Shown piece after piece: positions 23,827-32,348 of a DNA stretch of 39,085 nt. Origin of the DNA: Bacillus sp. FJAT-29937 (GTDB lineage Bacteria; Bacillota; Bacilli; Bacillales; Cytobacillaceae); contig NZ_LMAS01000007.1 of the NCBI RefSeq assembly GCF_001509555.1, forward strand, positions 171,781-210,865, given 5' to 3'. The first letter of the stretch is position 1. Each line of letters begins with the position of its first letter. The notes below the pieces were generated by a model. It was given only the letters and a program-made list of their open reading frames with translations. It was not told the origin of the DNA and made no database searches. Made by a program: the position numbers and the translations under genes.

Positions 23827-23934
23827 AGACGTAGTATGGTTTGCGTTCTACCTACCGTCCGGCTCTTTCGTGATAGGGACCTTATCCTCTCATGAGGAGT
23901 CCTTAAATGTGGAGGGGAACTCGGTTCTACGTCT
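23827..23934 (+). ncRNA. Putative structured RNA element upstream of the coupling-protein operon
   Basis: Closing stem AGACGTAG (23827-23834)/CTACGTCT (23927-23934), 8 perfect pairs. Inside, GTTC/GAAC with CCT/AGG and CC/GG extensions form a second helix (about 23845-23856 with 23911-23920), and AGGGAC (23875-23880) pairs with GTCCTT (23899-23904), topped by TCCTC-TCAT-GAGGA. GTCC at 23857-23860 could instead pair with GGAC at 23877-23880, giving an alternative fold. Less AT-rich than its surroundings. No open frame of quality runs through it. It precedes a terminator and the 24090 gene, so it could be a leader-borne regulator; its identity is unknown and its strand is inferred from gene direction. 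Confidence 0.5.
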
Positions 23935-24033
23935 ACCTTCATTACGTCATCTAAAGAGTATCTGCATCGAAAGAGAAAATATACATATTCTTCACAAAGC
24001 AATATATAAAATTTTTTAAAACAATATCGGAAG

Positions 24034-24071
24034 GACCGGTTCTGTTTATTCAGGACCGGTCTTTTATTTTT
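24034..24071 (+). terminator. Strong intrinsic terminator directly before the coupling-protein gene
   Basis: GACCGGTTCTG/CAGGACCGGTC, 11 pairs with one G-U, loop TTTATT, then CTTTTATTTTT. The Shine-Dalgarno begins 2-3 nt after it. Confidence 0.88.
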
Positions 24072-24089
24072 AAGGAGGAGGAGAATTAG

Positions 24090-26963
24090 TTGCAACTGAC
24101 AAGAAAAGTTAAAACATTTTGGCTGAAAAATAGTGACAAAATCGAGGAATACATCCGTTTAAAATTCCACACCTATTTTGTTACTGCCCTAACAAGCCTG
24201 AACGTCATTATTGGTTTAGGTGGATTAGGAACTTGGTTAAAACTTGGATTTGGTATACCGCTCTTTGCAATATTTGAGAAGGTATCATGGACAACCTTTC
24301 AAATTTTTTTACTCATCCCGCTTATCACCTGGTTTTATTCAACGATAACTAAACCTATTAAAAAAGGGTTTAAAATTGTTCTTGATTGGAGTTTTACGGA
24401 GCGGGGGAGGTTGCTTTCTCTGTTCATTAATGTATCGTCCCTGACAATTATGTTATGGGCTGCAGCTGCTCGATATATTGCTGAACATTATGATCCGTTT
24501 ATATCCAAGATAGAGGTAGACCCAAAGCAATATAATAATCTACTTGTCACTAATTTAGATGCATTTTTAACCTTGATTTATTTTTCACCAGTCATATTAA
24601 CAGGTATTCTTTTAGTTATTACCTATCGTCATTACAAGATAAATGAGGATATAACAAAAGAGCAATTTTTCAAATGGGAGTTTGGGCCAATTGCTCGATT
24701 CTCACATGACTTACTTTACGACAAGTTCGATGTCATTGTAGGTTGGGATAAAAAAACAAAGAAACCTCTTGTGCTGAAAGAAAAAGCAAGATATCTTCAC
24801 GAACTTGTAGATGGTGCCACAGGTTCAGGTAAAACCTCTACAGCTCTATTTTTACGAATTGCACAAGACTTAACAAAGATTGCAAGAGGTATACCTGGCG
24901 GATTGGTTTTATTAGAGCCTAAGGGAGATGCTGTTGATGATGTATTAAAATTAGCAAAAGAACTTGGTGTTCCAGATGAAAAAATAATGGTTGTGGATCC
25001 AACGAAAGCCCAAACAACTAAATTCAATCCGTTTTTTGGTCAACTAGAAGCAGCAGCCGAATCCTTTCGTGGAACGCTTAATTCCCTAACAGGAGATCAA
25101 GATGAATTCTTTAAAGGGCAGCAAGAGGAGACAGCCGCTCTCTATACAATGCTTGCAAAGTTAGCGTATAAGGATTTCACAAATATTACTCATATCCAAA
25201 AGATGTATACAGATCCAAGGTTCCTAGCAACAGTAACAGAAAGGGTCCGGGCAAGTATAGAAACCGCTAGAGGAAATCCAGATATTGAACAAAGATTAAT
25301 TGAACGTTGGGAACGTATCGTCAGTTATTTTGAAGATGAAGTGTTAGATTACAAAACATATAGAGACAAGGACCAAATCAACCCCGTCCTTTATCCAGAT
25401 GGGCATCGTTATGCTGGTCAACAAGTAGTAGAAAGCAAAAAAGACAAATATGTATCAGGAGCTAAAAAATACTTAAATGATATTGCTATGAACAGTATGC
25501 TTAGTGATCTGATGATTTCAAAAGATGGAGATAAAGTATTAAATCTAGATGAATTCCTTGAAAACGGCGGGGTTCTCTTGATCAATACCGCGCTCGGTGA
25601 ACTTGAGGAACTCTCTCTATTATTGGGCCAATTCTTCATTAGACAGTTTCAAAGTGCAGTATTCCGCAGACCAAAAGATGGTGAAGAAATCGGAGAAGGG
25701 GAAAATAAAAGGATTTACAAGAGAATCCCCATATTTTTCAATATTGATGAATTCCCATTATACATTAACGAAGCTTTTGAACGAATGTTAACGCTTGGGA
25801 GAAGTTATAATGTGGGATCATTAATCGCTATCCAATCTTTAGGGCAATTAGATTCCGTTGTAAAAGGGTATCGTGAAACCATTATGACAAACGCCTCAAA
25901 CAAAACAGTTTTTGGACGGGGAGCGGTGGAGGACAATCAAATATTTTCTGAAACTTTCCTTGAAGAAATAATTATAGAAGAATCATTAAATGAATCTACC
26001 ACACCAGTAACCGTAGAAAATCAATCCTGGGGATATAGACATAATACACAAAAGATAACTCAGCCAAAATTTTCTCCAACCGACATTGCTAAATTGCCCT
26101 TCAAACATATGATTGTTCAATTAGTTAAAGAGGATGGTTCCATCGATGAAGCAAGATTAGCCACGGGGAGTTTTGTAACAGAGGCACGCTTTCTTAAAAA
26201 GTATTTTAAACAACTAGAATTAAAGTCTGAACAAACGGATGACCTTATCGTTATTGACAATTATTTAGAACAAATGGAAGTAACCGCTCCTAATATGGGA
26301 GATGACGCGTTGTCAGATGAACCGAATATACTTAACACTAATGAACCTTCAACACTAAATCAGGAAAATCCTGATGGTACAAGTAAAAGTAGCAATCTAT
26401 GGGAGATTCTTAACAATGATGGAGCTGATGATTGGAATATAGACGCCTTTAATCAATTAGAACTTGATTTACCTGGATACGAGGAAGATTCTACAAATGA
26501 AGAAACCAACGATAAGCCAGCAAAACCGAAGAAAGCCAAGAAAACAGAAGATGCGGAACCGCCTTTAGAACAATTGAGTATTGACTCTAGTGAAATTTAT
26601 ATTGAGAATGAACCATCTTCTTTACTAGAACAAGAACCTGCGGAACAACCTAACCCGCTCCTTCCTGATCCAATTATTGAGGACAATGAAGAAAAAGGAG
26701 AGGAACAAGGTAACGTAGACAACGTTGATATTGTTACAGAGAATGATTCATCTGCTAGTCCTTTTTCTACACATAGTATCCACGACAAAGAACAAGAAAA
26801 AGCAGTTGAACAACTTTTACAGGAGATTAAGGATCAACAAGAAGATTTAAGCGGATTTCAAAAGGAGAATGAAGAGCCACCAAAGGAAGATGAACAACCA
26901 TCAATAAGAGAAAATCCTAGAGGAGTAAATTTAAATTTAGATCATGTTGAAGATGACCTGTAA
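24090..26963 (+). CDS. VirD4/TraG-type conjugative coupling ATPase
   Basis: 957 residues from a TTG with GGAGGAGGAG upstream. Three to four N-terminal TM segments (about 30-60, 65-90, 108-130, 155-178) precede the motor: Walker A GATGSGKTS near residue 242, LLEPKGDAVDD, DPTKAQTTKFNPF, then Walker B FFNIDEFP near 548 and the coupling-protein motif region LGRSYNVGSLIAIQSL. This is the order of the VirD4/TraG (T4CP) family, which brings DNA-protein substrates to a transfer channel. The last ~230 residues are acidic and low complexity (Glu/Pro/Gln-rich), probably disordered and a docking tail. No relaxase or VirB4 is visible nearby. Confidence 0.9.
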   Translation: MQLTRKVKTFWLKNSDKIEEYIRLKFHTYFVTALTSLNVIIGLGGLGTWLKLGFGIPLFAIFEKVSWTTFQIFLLIPLITWFYSTITKPIKKGFKIVLDWSFTERGRLLSLFINVSSLTIMLWAAAARYIAEHYDPFISKIEVDPKQYNNLLVTNLDAFLTLIYFSPVILTGILLVITYRHYKINEDITKEQFFKWEFGPIARFSHDLLYDKFDVIVGWDKKTKKPLVLKEKARYLHELVDGATGSGKTSTALFLRIAQDLTKIARGIPGGLVLLEPKGDAVDDVLKLAKELGVPDEKIMVVDPTKAQTTKFNPFFGQLEAAAESFRGTLNSLTGDQDEFFKGQQEETAALYTMLAKLAYKDFTNITHIQKMYTDPRFLATVTERVRASIETARGNPDIEQRLIERWERIVSYFEDEVLDYKTYRDKDQINPVLYPDGHRYAGQQVVESKKDKYVSGAKKYLNDIAMNSMLSDLMISKDGDKVLNLDEFLENGGVLLINTALGELEELSLLLGQFFIRQFQSAVFRRPKDGEEIGEGENKRIYKRIPIFFNIDEFPLYINEAFERMLTLGRSYNVGSLIAIQSLGQLDSVVKGYRETIMTNASNKTVFGRGAVEDNQIFSETFLEEIIIEESLNESTTPVTVENQSWGYRHNTQKITQPKFSPTDIAKLPFKHMIVQLVKEDGSIDEARLATGSFVTEARFLKKYFKQLELKSEQTDDLIVIDNYLEQMEVTAPNMGDDALSDEPNILNTNEPSTLNQENPDGTSKSSNLWEILNNDGADDWNIDAFNQLELDLPGYEEDSTNEETNDKPAKPKKAKKTEDAEPPLEQLSIDSSEIYIENEPSSLLEQEPAEQPNPLLPDPIIEDNEEKGEEQGNVDNVDIVTENDSSASPFSTHSIHDKEQEKAVEQLLQEIKDQQEDLSGFQKENEEPPKEDEQPSIRENPRGVNLNLDHVEDDL

Positions 26964-27064
26964 GGAATTAATTTTCCAACATTATGAAAAGTAGTTGAGT
27001 TTTTCTATTTATTTGTTTATATTATTAAATAAGTGTTAAAAATTTAATATTCTCTAAAAAACGG

Positions 27065-27112
27065 AAGCACCGTTAAGCCATTTATTGGTTTAATGGTGCT
27101 TTTTTGTTTTTT
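27065..27112 (+). terminator. Intrinsic terminator before the S1-like gene
   Basis: AAGCACCGTTAAGCCA pairs with TGGTTTAATGGTGCTT (16 bp, two G-U) around TTTAT, then two T-runs. The next ribosome binding site starts at about 27126 and the ATG is at 27141. Between the previous stop (26965) and this hairpin the DNA is AT-rich with no gene. Confidence 0.85.
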
Positions 27113-27140
27113 AAGAGAAATTATCAAAGGAGATGTTAAC

Positions 27141-28085
27141 ATGAACGAAAACAGTTTTGAAATGGAAAGAGCCGCAGCATGGGCTGACATTAAAAATTCA
27201 CATCGAACGCAATCTGTATTGAAAGCTCAAGTAATTGGAATTGAAATCTTTGAAGCAGGGGAAGTAAAGGAGGAATGTCTAAAATTAAATTACCGTGGAA
27301 TTTATGGTTTCTTACCAAAGTCATTTATTGATAACTATGAATTCAAAGGTTTGCAGAACTTTGTTGGGAAGACATTTGATTTTGTAGTTTCTTATGTAGA
27401 CTTAGACAATCAGACTTTTGCTGCTAACCGAATTAAGGCATTAGAAATTTCGGCCAAGCGTTTTTGGAATCGTGCAAAAGAGGGAGATGTATACCCAGCG
27501 TTTGTTCGTGGGGTTGACCGCTTCAATGTTTATCTTCTCGTTAATGGTGTACCAACTAAGATGTTTAGAAATGAATTTTCTTATGAATTTCATGAAGATT
27601 TACGAGAAGTAGTATTCATCGGGGAAACTATTGATGTGAAATTGCTGGAAATCGTTAAACCTCAAGCCTTAACTGAGGATACAAATAAACCAACTGAAGA
27701 GTTAACCGAAGAAATTGAAGCAGAAAATGAAGCAGAAAATAAAAAACGAATTGAAGGGTACATATCGGTTAGTAGTAGAGCGTTAGAAACCGACCCTATG
27801 ATTTATTTAAATGAGTATAAAGAAAAGTCAACCTACCTAGGCTATATTACTAAAATCTCGATTGACACTGGATCATTGTTCGTCAAGCTGGAACCAAGAG
27901 GAATTCAAACTCGTACAGGTATTCCACCATCAACCAATTTAAACCGGCTAAAAGTAGGAGACATGGTTAACTTTAAAATTCAGGAAATCATTGCTCATGA
28001 ACGAAGAGTAAAAGGGATTATCATTGACCCAAGGCAAAATTCTCGTAGGCAAGAAAATTCTCGGGGCTCTAGCTATGTCCGATAA
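27141..28085 (+). CDS. S1/OB-fold-type RNA-binding-like protein
   Basis: 314 residues from the ATG at 27141 (AAAGGAGATG upstream; an in-frame start 48 nt earlier overlaps the terminator). Three S1-like modules can be seen: residues about 20-95 (VLKAQVIGIEIFE...YGFLPKSFI), about 105-160 (GDVYPAFVRGVDRFNVYLLVNG...VKLLEI) and about 225-290 (YLGYITKISIDTGSLFVKLE...VGDMVNFKIQEI). The middle spacer is acidic (EELTEEIEAENEAEN), and the C-terminus is Arg/Ser-rich (RQNSRRQENSRGSS). S1 modules bind single-stranded RNA or DNA. In a transcription-heavy operon full of terminators a role in antitermination or substrate handling is possible, but unproved. Confidence 0.72.
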   Translation: MNENSFEMERAAAWADIKNSHRTQSVLKAQVIGIEIFEAGEVKEECLKLNYRGIYGFLPKSFIDNYEFKGLQNFVGKTFDFVVSYVDLDNQTFAANRIKALEISAKRFWNRAKEGDVYPAFVRGVDRFNVYLLVNGVPTKMFRNEFSYEFHEDLREVVFIGETIDVKLLEIVKPQALTEDTNKPTEELTEEIEAENEAENKKRIEGYISVSSRALETDPMIYLNEYKEKSTYLGYITKISIDTGSLFVKLEPRGIQTRTGIPPSTNLNRLKVGDMVNFKIQEIIAHERRVKGIIIDPRQNSRRQENSRGSSYVR

Positions 28086-29217
28086 TCTTTTACAGATTGA
28101 TGTAAATTCTTTACCTTCAAACTCTCCGTTGTCTTCCATTAGGAAGATGACGGATTTGCCTATGGCAACAAGTAATCCCTATGATCCAGTAACAAGTCCT
28201 ACAGATATTTTAAAGTTTTTACCTCCTGATGGTTCAATGTTCGGTTTATTTTCTGACCCTTATGCAACTATGGTTTATTACCAACCAAAGCAGGGGAATC
28301 ACATTGGAAAGTATTGGTTAGATAACCGTTTAGAGACTCATTCCTTTACAGACAATGAAATAGCATTGATTGACTTTCTATCCTTACACCGAATCGCCAC
28401 CCGAAATCAAATCCATAAAGTAATTTTTGACGCTGAGGATAGAACAGATAAAGTGCGCGACTTTATACAAAAGTGTAGAAAAAGAGGAATCATTACAGCT
28501 TTTTCTTGGGTGACTCCTTGTGTGGATGGAAAGAAGAAGCCATTAATATATGGATTAACTAGAGTTGGTTGTGAAGCAGCTAGTCTTTTGTTTAGAAGAG
28601 ATCTTCCAAAAGAATTTATATTTCAGCCCGTTGAATTTACACGAACCCGTGGACCGGGCATGACAGGTTTTTTTCATGATCTCGTTAGTAACGAATTGTA
28701 TGCTGAGTTAAAAAGACTTGATCGGGTTATCTCATGGGAAAGAAAAACATCCATTCGCCTGTTAGATGGAACTTATCACCGGCCAGATGTAGCTGTTGAA
28801 CTTATTAAGGATACAGGTGACTTTTTGACTTTTTGGATAGAAACCATCCGCTTAACAAATGATTGGAATGATTATGCAGTTAAATGCTTTACGAAAACGA
28901 AGTTAGCAATTGATAAGCTCCCGCTCAATACAAGACCAAGAAGAATCATTGTTATAGTGGATAGTGATTCTCGTATTCCCTATGTAGCGACATTAGCCGA
29001 AGAATACATGCCTGGCGTTGAAGTACGATACACCACTGACGAACGCCTTCTTATGGGTCTAGGTAAAGATACGTTCCTAATCTATGAATCTCACAGCAAA
29101 ATGTTGAAGATGTCATCTATTTCTTTCTTAACGGAAGAACATACTGGTATGACAGCTACTCAATATTTTGCGACTCAAACATTAGAGATAGAGGATGAAG
29201 ACGATTTTGAGGATTAA
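28075..29217 (+). CDS. Second replication-relaxation-type protein
   Basis: 380 residues from the ATG at 28075, overlapping the previous gene by 11 bp; the ribosome binding site (GGGGCT) is weak, so translation is probably coupled. A winged HTH lies at residues about 83-160 (IALIDFLSLHRIATRNQIHKV...KCRKRGIITAF). The core has the family order HDLVSNELYAELKRLDRVISWERKTSIRL, HRPDVAVELI and FWIETIRLTNDWNDYAVKC, that is RPD...E in a nuclease-like fold (Replic_Relax). It is smaller than the 482-residue relative upstream. It probably acts with the coupling protein or with plasmid replication, which is inference from family and place. Confidence 0.66.
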   Translation: MSDNLLQIDVNSLPSNSPLSSIRKMTDLPMATSNPYDPVTSPTDILKFLPPDGSMFGLFSDPYATMVYYQPKQGNHIGKYWLDNRLETHSFTDNEIALIDFLSLHRIATRNQIHKVIFDAEDRTDKVRDFIQKCRKRGIITAFSWVTPCVDGKKKPLIYGLTRVGCEAASLLFRRDLPKEFIFQPVEFTRTRGPGMTGFFHDLVSNELYAELKRLDRVISWERKTSIRLLDGTYHRPDVAVELIKDTGDFLTFWIETIRLTNDWNDYAVKCFTKTKLAIDKLPLNTRPRRIIVIVDSDSRIPYVATLAEEYMPGVEVRYTTDERLLMGLGKDTFLIYESHSKMLKMSSISFLTEEHTGMTATQYFATQTLEIEDEDDFED

Positions 29218-29221
29218 TAAA

Positions 29222-29683
29222 GTGAAACAAAATTCAATTGTAGAACTAGGAAAAGAATTTTGGGGGCTTTTAAATTTTGAAACTGACTTAAAAAGTCTGC
29301 ATGCCTTTTTGGGATTAGATGATATAAGTGTATCCTTTGCCACCTTTATGAATTGGGCGGTTTTCCCTGAGCTTATCCCTGCTGATATTCGGCAATCCAT
29401 ACAAAAAAGACTAAATTATCGTGTTGAAGAGTACCTGGATATTGAAGCTATTAATATGTCTGAAGAAGAAAGACAGTTGCATGAACGAACTGTTGAATTA
29501 ATTCATTTTAAATACAGCAATCGAATTTCATCTCCTCAACGGTATTATTTCTTATATCAGTTACCTATTTCGTCCTTTAAAAAGGTATTAGAACAATTTG
29601 TTAAATACGGGTATTCAGATTCAGAAACAATCTTTAGATATTATCTTTATTACAAATCATTTAAAGAAATGGAGGATACATAA
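29222..29683 (+). CDS. Small operon protein of unknown function
   Basis: 153 residues from a GTG at 29222 with GAGG 9 nt upstream. An ATG at 29195 (162 residues), overlapping the previous gene, is the alternative start; its ribosome binding site is poorer. Mostly helical, with a conserved-looking N-terminal segment (ELGKEFWGLLNFETDLKSLHAFL) and a C-terminal aromatic-rich part (SPQRYYFLYQLPISSFKKVLEQF). I recognise no domain. It is coupled to the next gene by a TAATG overlap, so the two may work together. Confidence 0.68.
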   Translation: MKQNSIVELGKEFWGLLNFETDLKSLHAFLGLDDISVSFATFMNWAVFPELIPADIRQSIQKRLNYRVEEYLDIEAINMSEEERQLHERTVELIHFKYSNRISSPQRYYFLYQLPISSFKKVLEQFVKYGYSDSETIFRYYLYYKSFKEMEDT

Positions 29684-29919
29684 TGGGGCAGGAAATAGAA
29701 ATGGTTTTACATGATGAAAGATCAAATCTAACAGTAGATGACGTTTCTTTAAAGCAAGTGGTTGAAGTAAATGGAAAACGTTATGCCGTCCTCCAGGTTT
29801 CTGATGAAATTTCATTCGCTTATATTGTGATCGATGAAGACGGAAATACTGGATTTAAAGATATTGAAGATGAAAACGAGTTTAACTTGGTTAAAAATGT
29901 TTATTCAAACCGGAATTAA
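29683..29919 (+). CDS. DUF1292-like small acidic protein
   Basis: 78 residues. A beta-strand pattern (VEVNGKRYAVLQVSDE...AYIVIDEDGN.GFKDIEDENEFNLVKNVY) matches the short DUF1292/YrzB-type proteins of Firmicutes, whose function is unknown. Its start overlaps the preceding stop by one base. The stop is immediately followed by a strong terminator. Confidence 0.72.
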   Translation: MGQEIEMVLHDERSNLTVDDVSLKQVVEVNGKRYAVLQVSDEISFAYIVIDEDGNTGFKDIEDENEFNLVKNVYSNRN

Positions 29920-29964
29920 ATAAGTGGTATTCGGTTTATATTTGCCGAATACCACTTATTTTTA
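29918..29964 (+). terminator. Very strong intrinsic terminator before the 231-residue gene
   Basis: Perfect 17-bp stem AAATAAGTGGTATTCGG (29918-29934) with 29945-29961, 10-nt loop, then TTT. The Shine-Dalgarno AAAGGGG begins about 2 nt later. Confidence 0.9.
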
Positions 29965-29978
29965 GAAAGGGGTAAGAT

Positions 29979-30674
29979 ATGGAGTATCTAAAGTTAAAAG
30001 AATATTTACTTGAAAATATTAAAGGACAAGAATACTATTTTCACAGCATGCAAGTAGAAGTAATTATTAATGCAGAAGTACTTCTTCGTGAACAATCATC
30101 TACTACCTCAACTGAATTTGCTTCTATTTTGAGAGAGCGAATTACTTTAAATGATAGGTCTCATTTTCTATTAGGATTATTAAACCTAATTGAATCATAT
30201 GAAAATAACACTCCATTTACGCAACCAGAAAATCAATATTTATTGCTACTTAGGAAAGAACAGCAGCTTAGAAAGGAATCTAGAGAATTAAGAAATGAGT
30301 TAGATTTAGTTTCCACCGTTTGCAATAACAGAGATAGGATCAATAAGTATTTAAGAGAAGGGGAATCAATCTCAACAATTACTTCCTTATCAAACCCAAG
30401 ATATCAAGAACTAATAATAAAAGAAAAAGCCACTTCTAATAGTTGGTGGGAACTCAGACAAAAATTGAATCCGGGTAATTTACGATTTGTTGTGGCTGCT
30501 TTAATCTATGGAGAAGGTCTAACCATAAAAGAATTTGGAATGAAAATTGGTTATTCAGAAGAGGTTATTAGGAAATTGATTCAGGAAGGACAAACTTCGA
30601 TGGAACTTCTTGATACCATTTGTTCATACTTTAAAATTGAAAAGACCGAAGAGTTTTTACTTTATGTAGATTAA
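29979..30674 (+). CDS. Unknown helical protein with C-terminal HTH-like region
   Basis: 231 residues with AAAGGGG before the ATG. The N-terminal part is helical and aromatic (EYYFHSMQVEVIINAEVLLRE). A coiled-coil-like stretch (LLRKEQQLRKESRELRNELDLVS) follows, then from about residue 180 an HTH-like unit (GLTIKEFGMKIGYSEEVIRKLIQEG) resembling Xre-type folds, ending in a helix (LDTICSYFKI). It could be a DNA-binding adaptor of the plasmid. The family is not recognised. Confidence 0.62.
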   Translation: MEYLKLKEYLLENIKGQEYYFHSMQVEVIINAEVLLREQSSTTSTEFASILRERITLNDRSHFLLGLLNLIESYENNTPFTQPENQYLLLLRKEQQLRKESRELRNELDLVSTVCNNRDRINKYLREGESISTITSLSNPRYQELIIKEKATSNSWWELRQKLNPGNLRFVVAALIYGEGLTIKEFGMKIGYSEEVIRKLIQEGQTSMELLDTICSYFKIEKTEEFLLYVD

Positions 30675-30693
30675 ACCCAAATCTCTTTTTATT

Positions 30694-30719
30694 AACCAAG
30701 ACTAGATCTTGGTTTTTTA
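30694..30719 (+). terminator. Intrinsic terminator after the 231-residue gene
   Basis: AACCAAGA-CTAGA-TCTTGGTT stem with a run of six T. Confidence 0.8.
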
Positions 30720-30778
30720 TATTTGCAAGTGATAGAAGTAGATAGCAACCGTTTGCTTTAAGGCTGTTTTCGAAAGTA

Positions 30779-30806
30779 AAAAAGGGGAATACGTTAATCC
30801 CCCAAT
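30779..30806 (-). terminator. Intrinsic terminator of the minus-strand cargo gene
   Basis: On the minus strand GGGGA...TCCCC stem followed by TTTTTTA. It starts 4 nt after the stop of the gene at 30810-31604. Confidence 0.6.
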
Positions 30807-30809
30807 TTA

Positions 30810-31604
30810 TTAATCTTTTATTTCATACATAACTTTAAATGCCTTTTCAGCATCCTCTTGACCAAGTATATTGACATTAATTCCGTAAATATACACACCT
30901 TCAACATGAAATCTTCCCGGTGGAGAAATTGAAAAATGATAATCTATACCATTATTATTAAATCCATAACCACTAGATAACCCAGCCCTACCTGTTCCGT
31001 TATTTATAGCATTTACGAACGGTTTTGTCTCAATTAAAAAAGTATCAATATGACCCGTGACCTCTTCTACTGTCAATTCCTTACCTATTCCCTTTGAAAC
31101 GTTTATCAGTAATTTTTTCATAAAATCTCCATCAAAAGGGAAATCACTGCTGCTAGCAATAATATTTATTTGCTCTAATTTACCGTCTATTTCACTAAAC
31201 TCGACATCTTTATCATTAGAAAATAAATAATTTTTTTCTTTACTGTAAGTCCAAATTTGAATACCTACCGACACCGTATTTCCATTTTCGTGTACTCCTG
31301 TTATTATTTCATATTCTTCAATCTTAGAAGGATTAGAGTATCCATAGACAGTAGAATTAACCAACTCTATATTTGGATATTCTTCCTTTAATAAATTTAC
31401 TAGATTTTCTCTAGGAATTAGTTTGGTATTAAATTCTTCTTCGTTAAATTCTTTTTTGATTTCATTGTATTCTTTGTTTGATACTATATAGCCTTTTATA
31501 ATATTACATCCATTTACTATACCAATAACTATAATTATTGTTATTAGTAAAAGAACATTTCCTCCAAAACTGCTACTCTTGTTTTTAGCTCTATATCTAC
31601 TCAT
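30810..31604 (-). CDS. Membrane-anchored or lipoprotein-like protein of unknown function, opposite to its neighbours
   Basis: 264 residues from the ATG at 31604, which has GGAGG 5 nt upstream; a TTG 12 nt earlier overlaps that site. A basic N-terminus (SRYRAKNKSSS) leads into a hydrophobic segment (VLLLITIIIVIGIVNGC), whose Cys at residue 33 could be a lipidation site, although Asn at -2 is not typical. The soluble domain has no motif I know; it contains the sequence NGTGRAGLSSGYGFNNN and an alternating beta pattern. It is the only minus-strand gene in the right block and is divergent from the LRAT gene, so the pair looks like inserted cargo with its own promoters and terminators. Confidence 0.65.
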   Translation of the reverse strand: MSRYRAKNKSSSFGGNVLLLITIIIVIGIVNGCNIIKGYIVSNKEYNEIKKEFNEEEFNTKLIPRENLVNLLKEEYPNIELVNSTVYGYSNPSKIEEYEIITGVHENGNTVSVGIQIWTYSKEKNYLFSNDKDVEFSEIDGKLEQINIIASSSDFPFDGDFMKKLLINVSKGIGKELTVEEVTGHIDTFLIETKPFVNAINNGTGRAGLSSGYGFNNNGIDYHFSISPPGRFHVEGVYIYGINVNILGQEDAEKAFKVMYEIKD

Positions 31605-31695
31605 GAAATCCTCCAACTTATTAGTTTCTACATAATACTTATCGGAGAGGCTTCTATAATCATTAATAAAAGGCTGAGTTTTACAATTTTTAAAT

Positions 31696-31724
31696 CTGAT
31701 AAATAGTGAAAAATATTGTATAAT
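31696..31724 (+). promoter_or_regulatory. Candidate sigma-A-like promoter of the LRAT-domain gene
   Basis: CTGATA (31696-31701), 17-bp spacer, perfect TATAAT (31719-31724), about 50 bp before the ATG at 31774. Among the clearest promoters in the plus-strand block. Confidence 0.6.
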
Positions 31725-31773
31725 TGGATAATTATAGGTATTTAGTCAATATTCTGAAAGGAGATGCTTTCTT

Positions 31774-32340
31774 ATGTTCAATTTTGGTAAAGGGATTTTT
31801 GATGCTATTAAAACTCCTCCAAATACTTCCGATCCAACTCGTGATTTACCTAATGTTTATGTTTCATCAGAAGATATGAGGAAACAAAATAAAAAAGCAG
31901 AAAAATTTGTGGAAGGAATAAATCCAGATTGGGGTGAAAAGCTTAGTAAATATAATGAAAAGGTAGAAAATTTGGCGCAGACAGCAGAAAATTTTGAGGA
32001 TGCCAATAACCCATCTTCCATTTTTAATCGCGCTTTAAGTTCAAAAGAAAATCACTTTAATCTAGGGGATCATTTGTATGTCCAACGTTTTGGATATACC
32101 CATCATGGACTGTATGTTGGTGATGATTGCGTCATACATTATCTTATGGATGAAGGAATCATCAAGTATTCATTAGAGGAATTTGCACGAGGAGCAAAAA
32201 TACATATAAAAGGGAGCTACACTGAACGTTCCAATGGAGAGATTGTTGCTAGGGCTTACAGCCGGTTAGGTGAGGGTACATATAATCTTTTCCAAAATAA
32301 TTGCGAGCATTTTGTTACTTGGTGTAGGTCTGGAAGGTAA
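31774..32340 (+). CDS. LRAT-domain (NlpC/P60 superfamily) protein
   Basis: 188 residues with AAAGGAG 7-9 nt upstream. The N-terminal ~90 residues are charged and helical. The LRAT-like domain (about 90-188) is clear: GDHLYVQRFGYTHHGLYVGDD with the catalytic His near residue 110, VIHYL, then FQNNCEHFVTWC with the catalytic Cys near residue 177. This fold includes acyltransferases and peptidases. There is no signal peptide, so it acts in the cytoplasm unless exported otherwise. It has its own promoter and a perfect terminator, like cargo. In bacteria such domains occur in stress, toxin and phage-related proteins; no specific substrate can be given. Confidence 0.82.
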   Translation: MFNFGKGIFDAIKTPPNTSDPTRDLPNVYVSSEDMRKQNKKAEKFVEGINPDWGEKLSKYNEKVENLAQTAENFEDANNPSSIFNRALSSKENHFNLGDHLYVQRFGYTHHGLYVGDDCVIHYLMDEGIIKYSLEEFARGAKIHIKGSYTERSNGEIVARAYSRLGEGTYNLFQNNCEHFVTWCRSGR

Positions 32341-32348
32341 CTGGAACG

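Noticed and set aside
23827..23934. Hammerhead-like ribozyme on the minus strand (CTCATGAG and CGAAAG are present)
   Set aside because: The core reads CTCATGAG instead of CTGATGAG, and the GAAA and cleavage triplet are not in the right arrangement.
23775..24095. Minus-strand open frame across the structured RNA and terminator
   Set aside because: It crosses the 24034 terminator hairpin and the start of the coupling gene and has no credible start; the RNA folding explains the sequence better.
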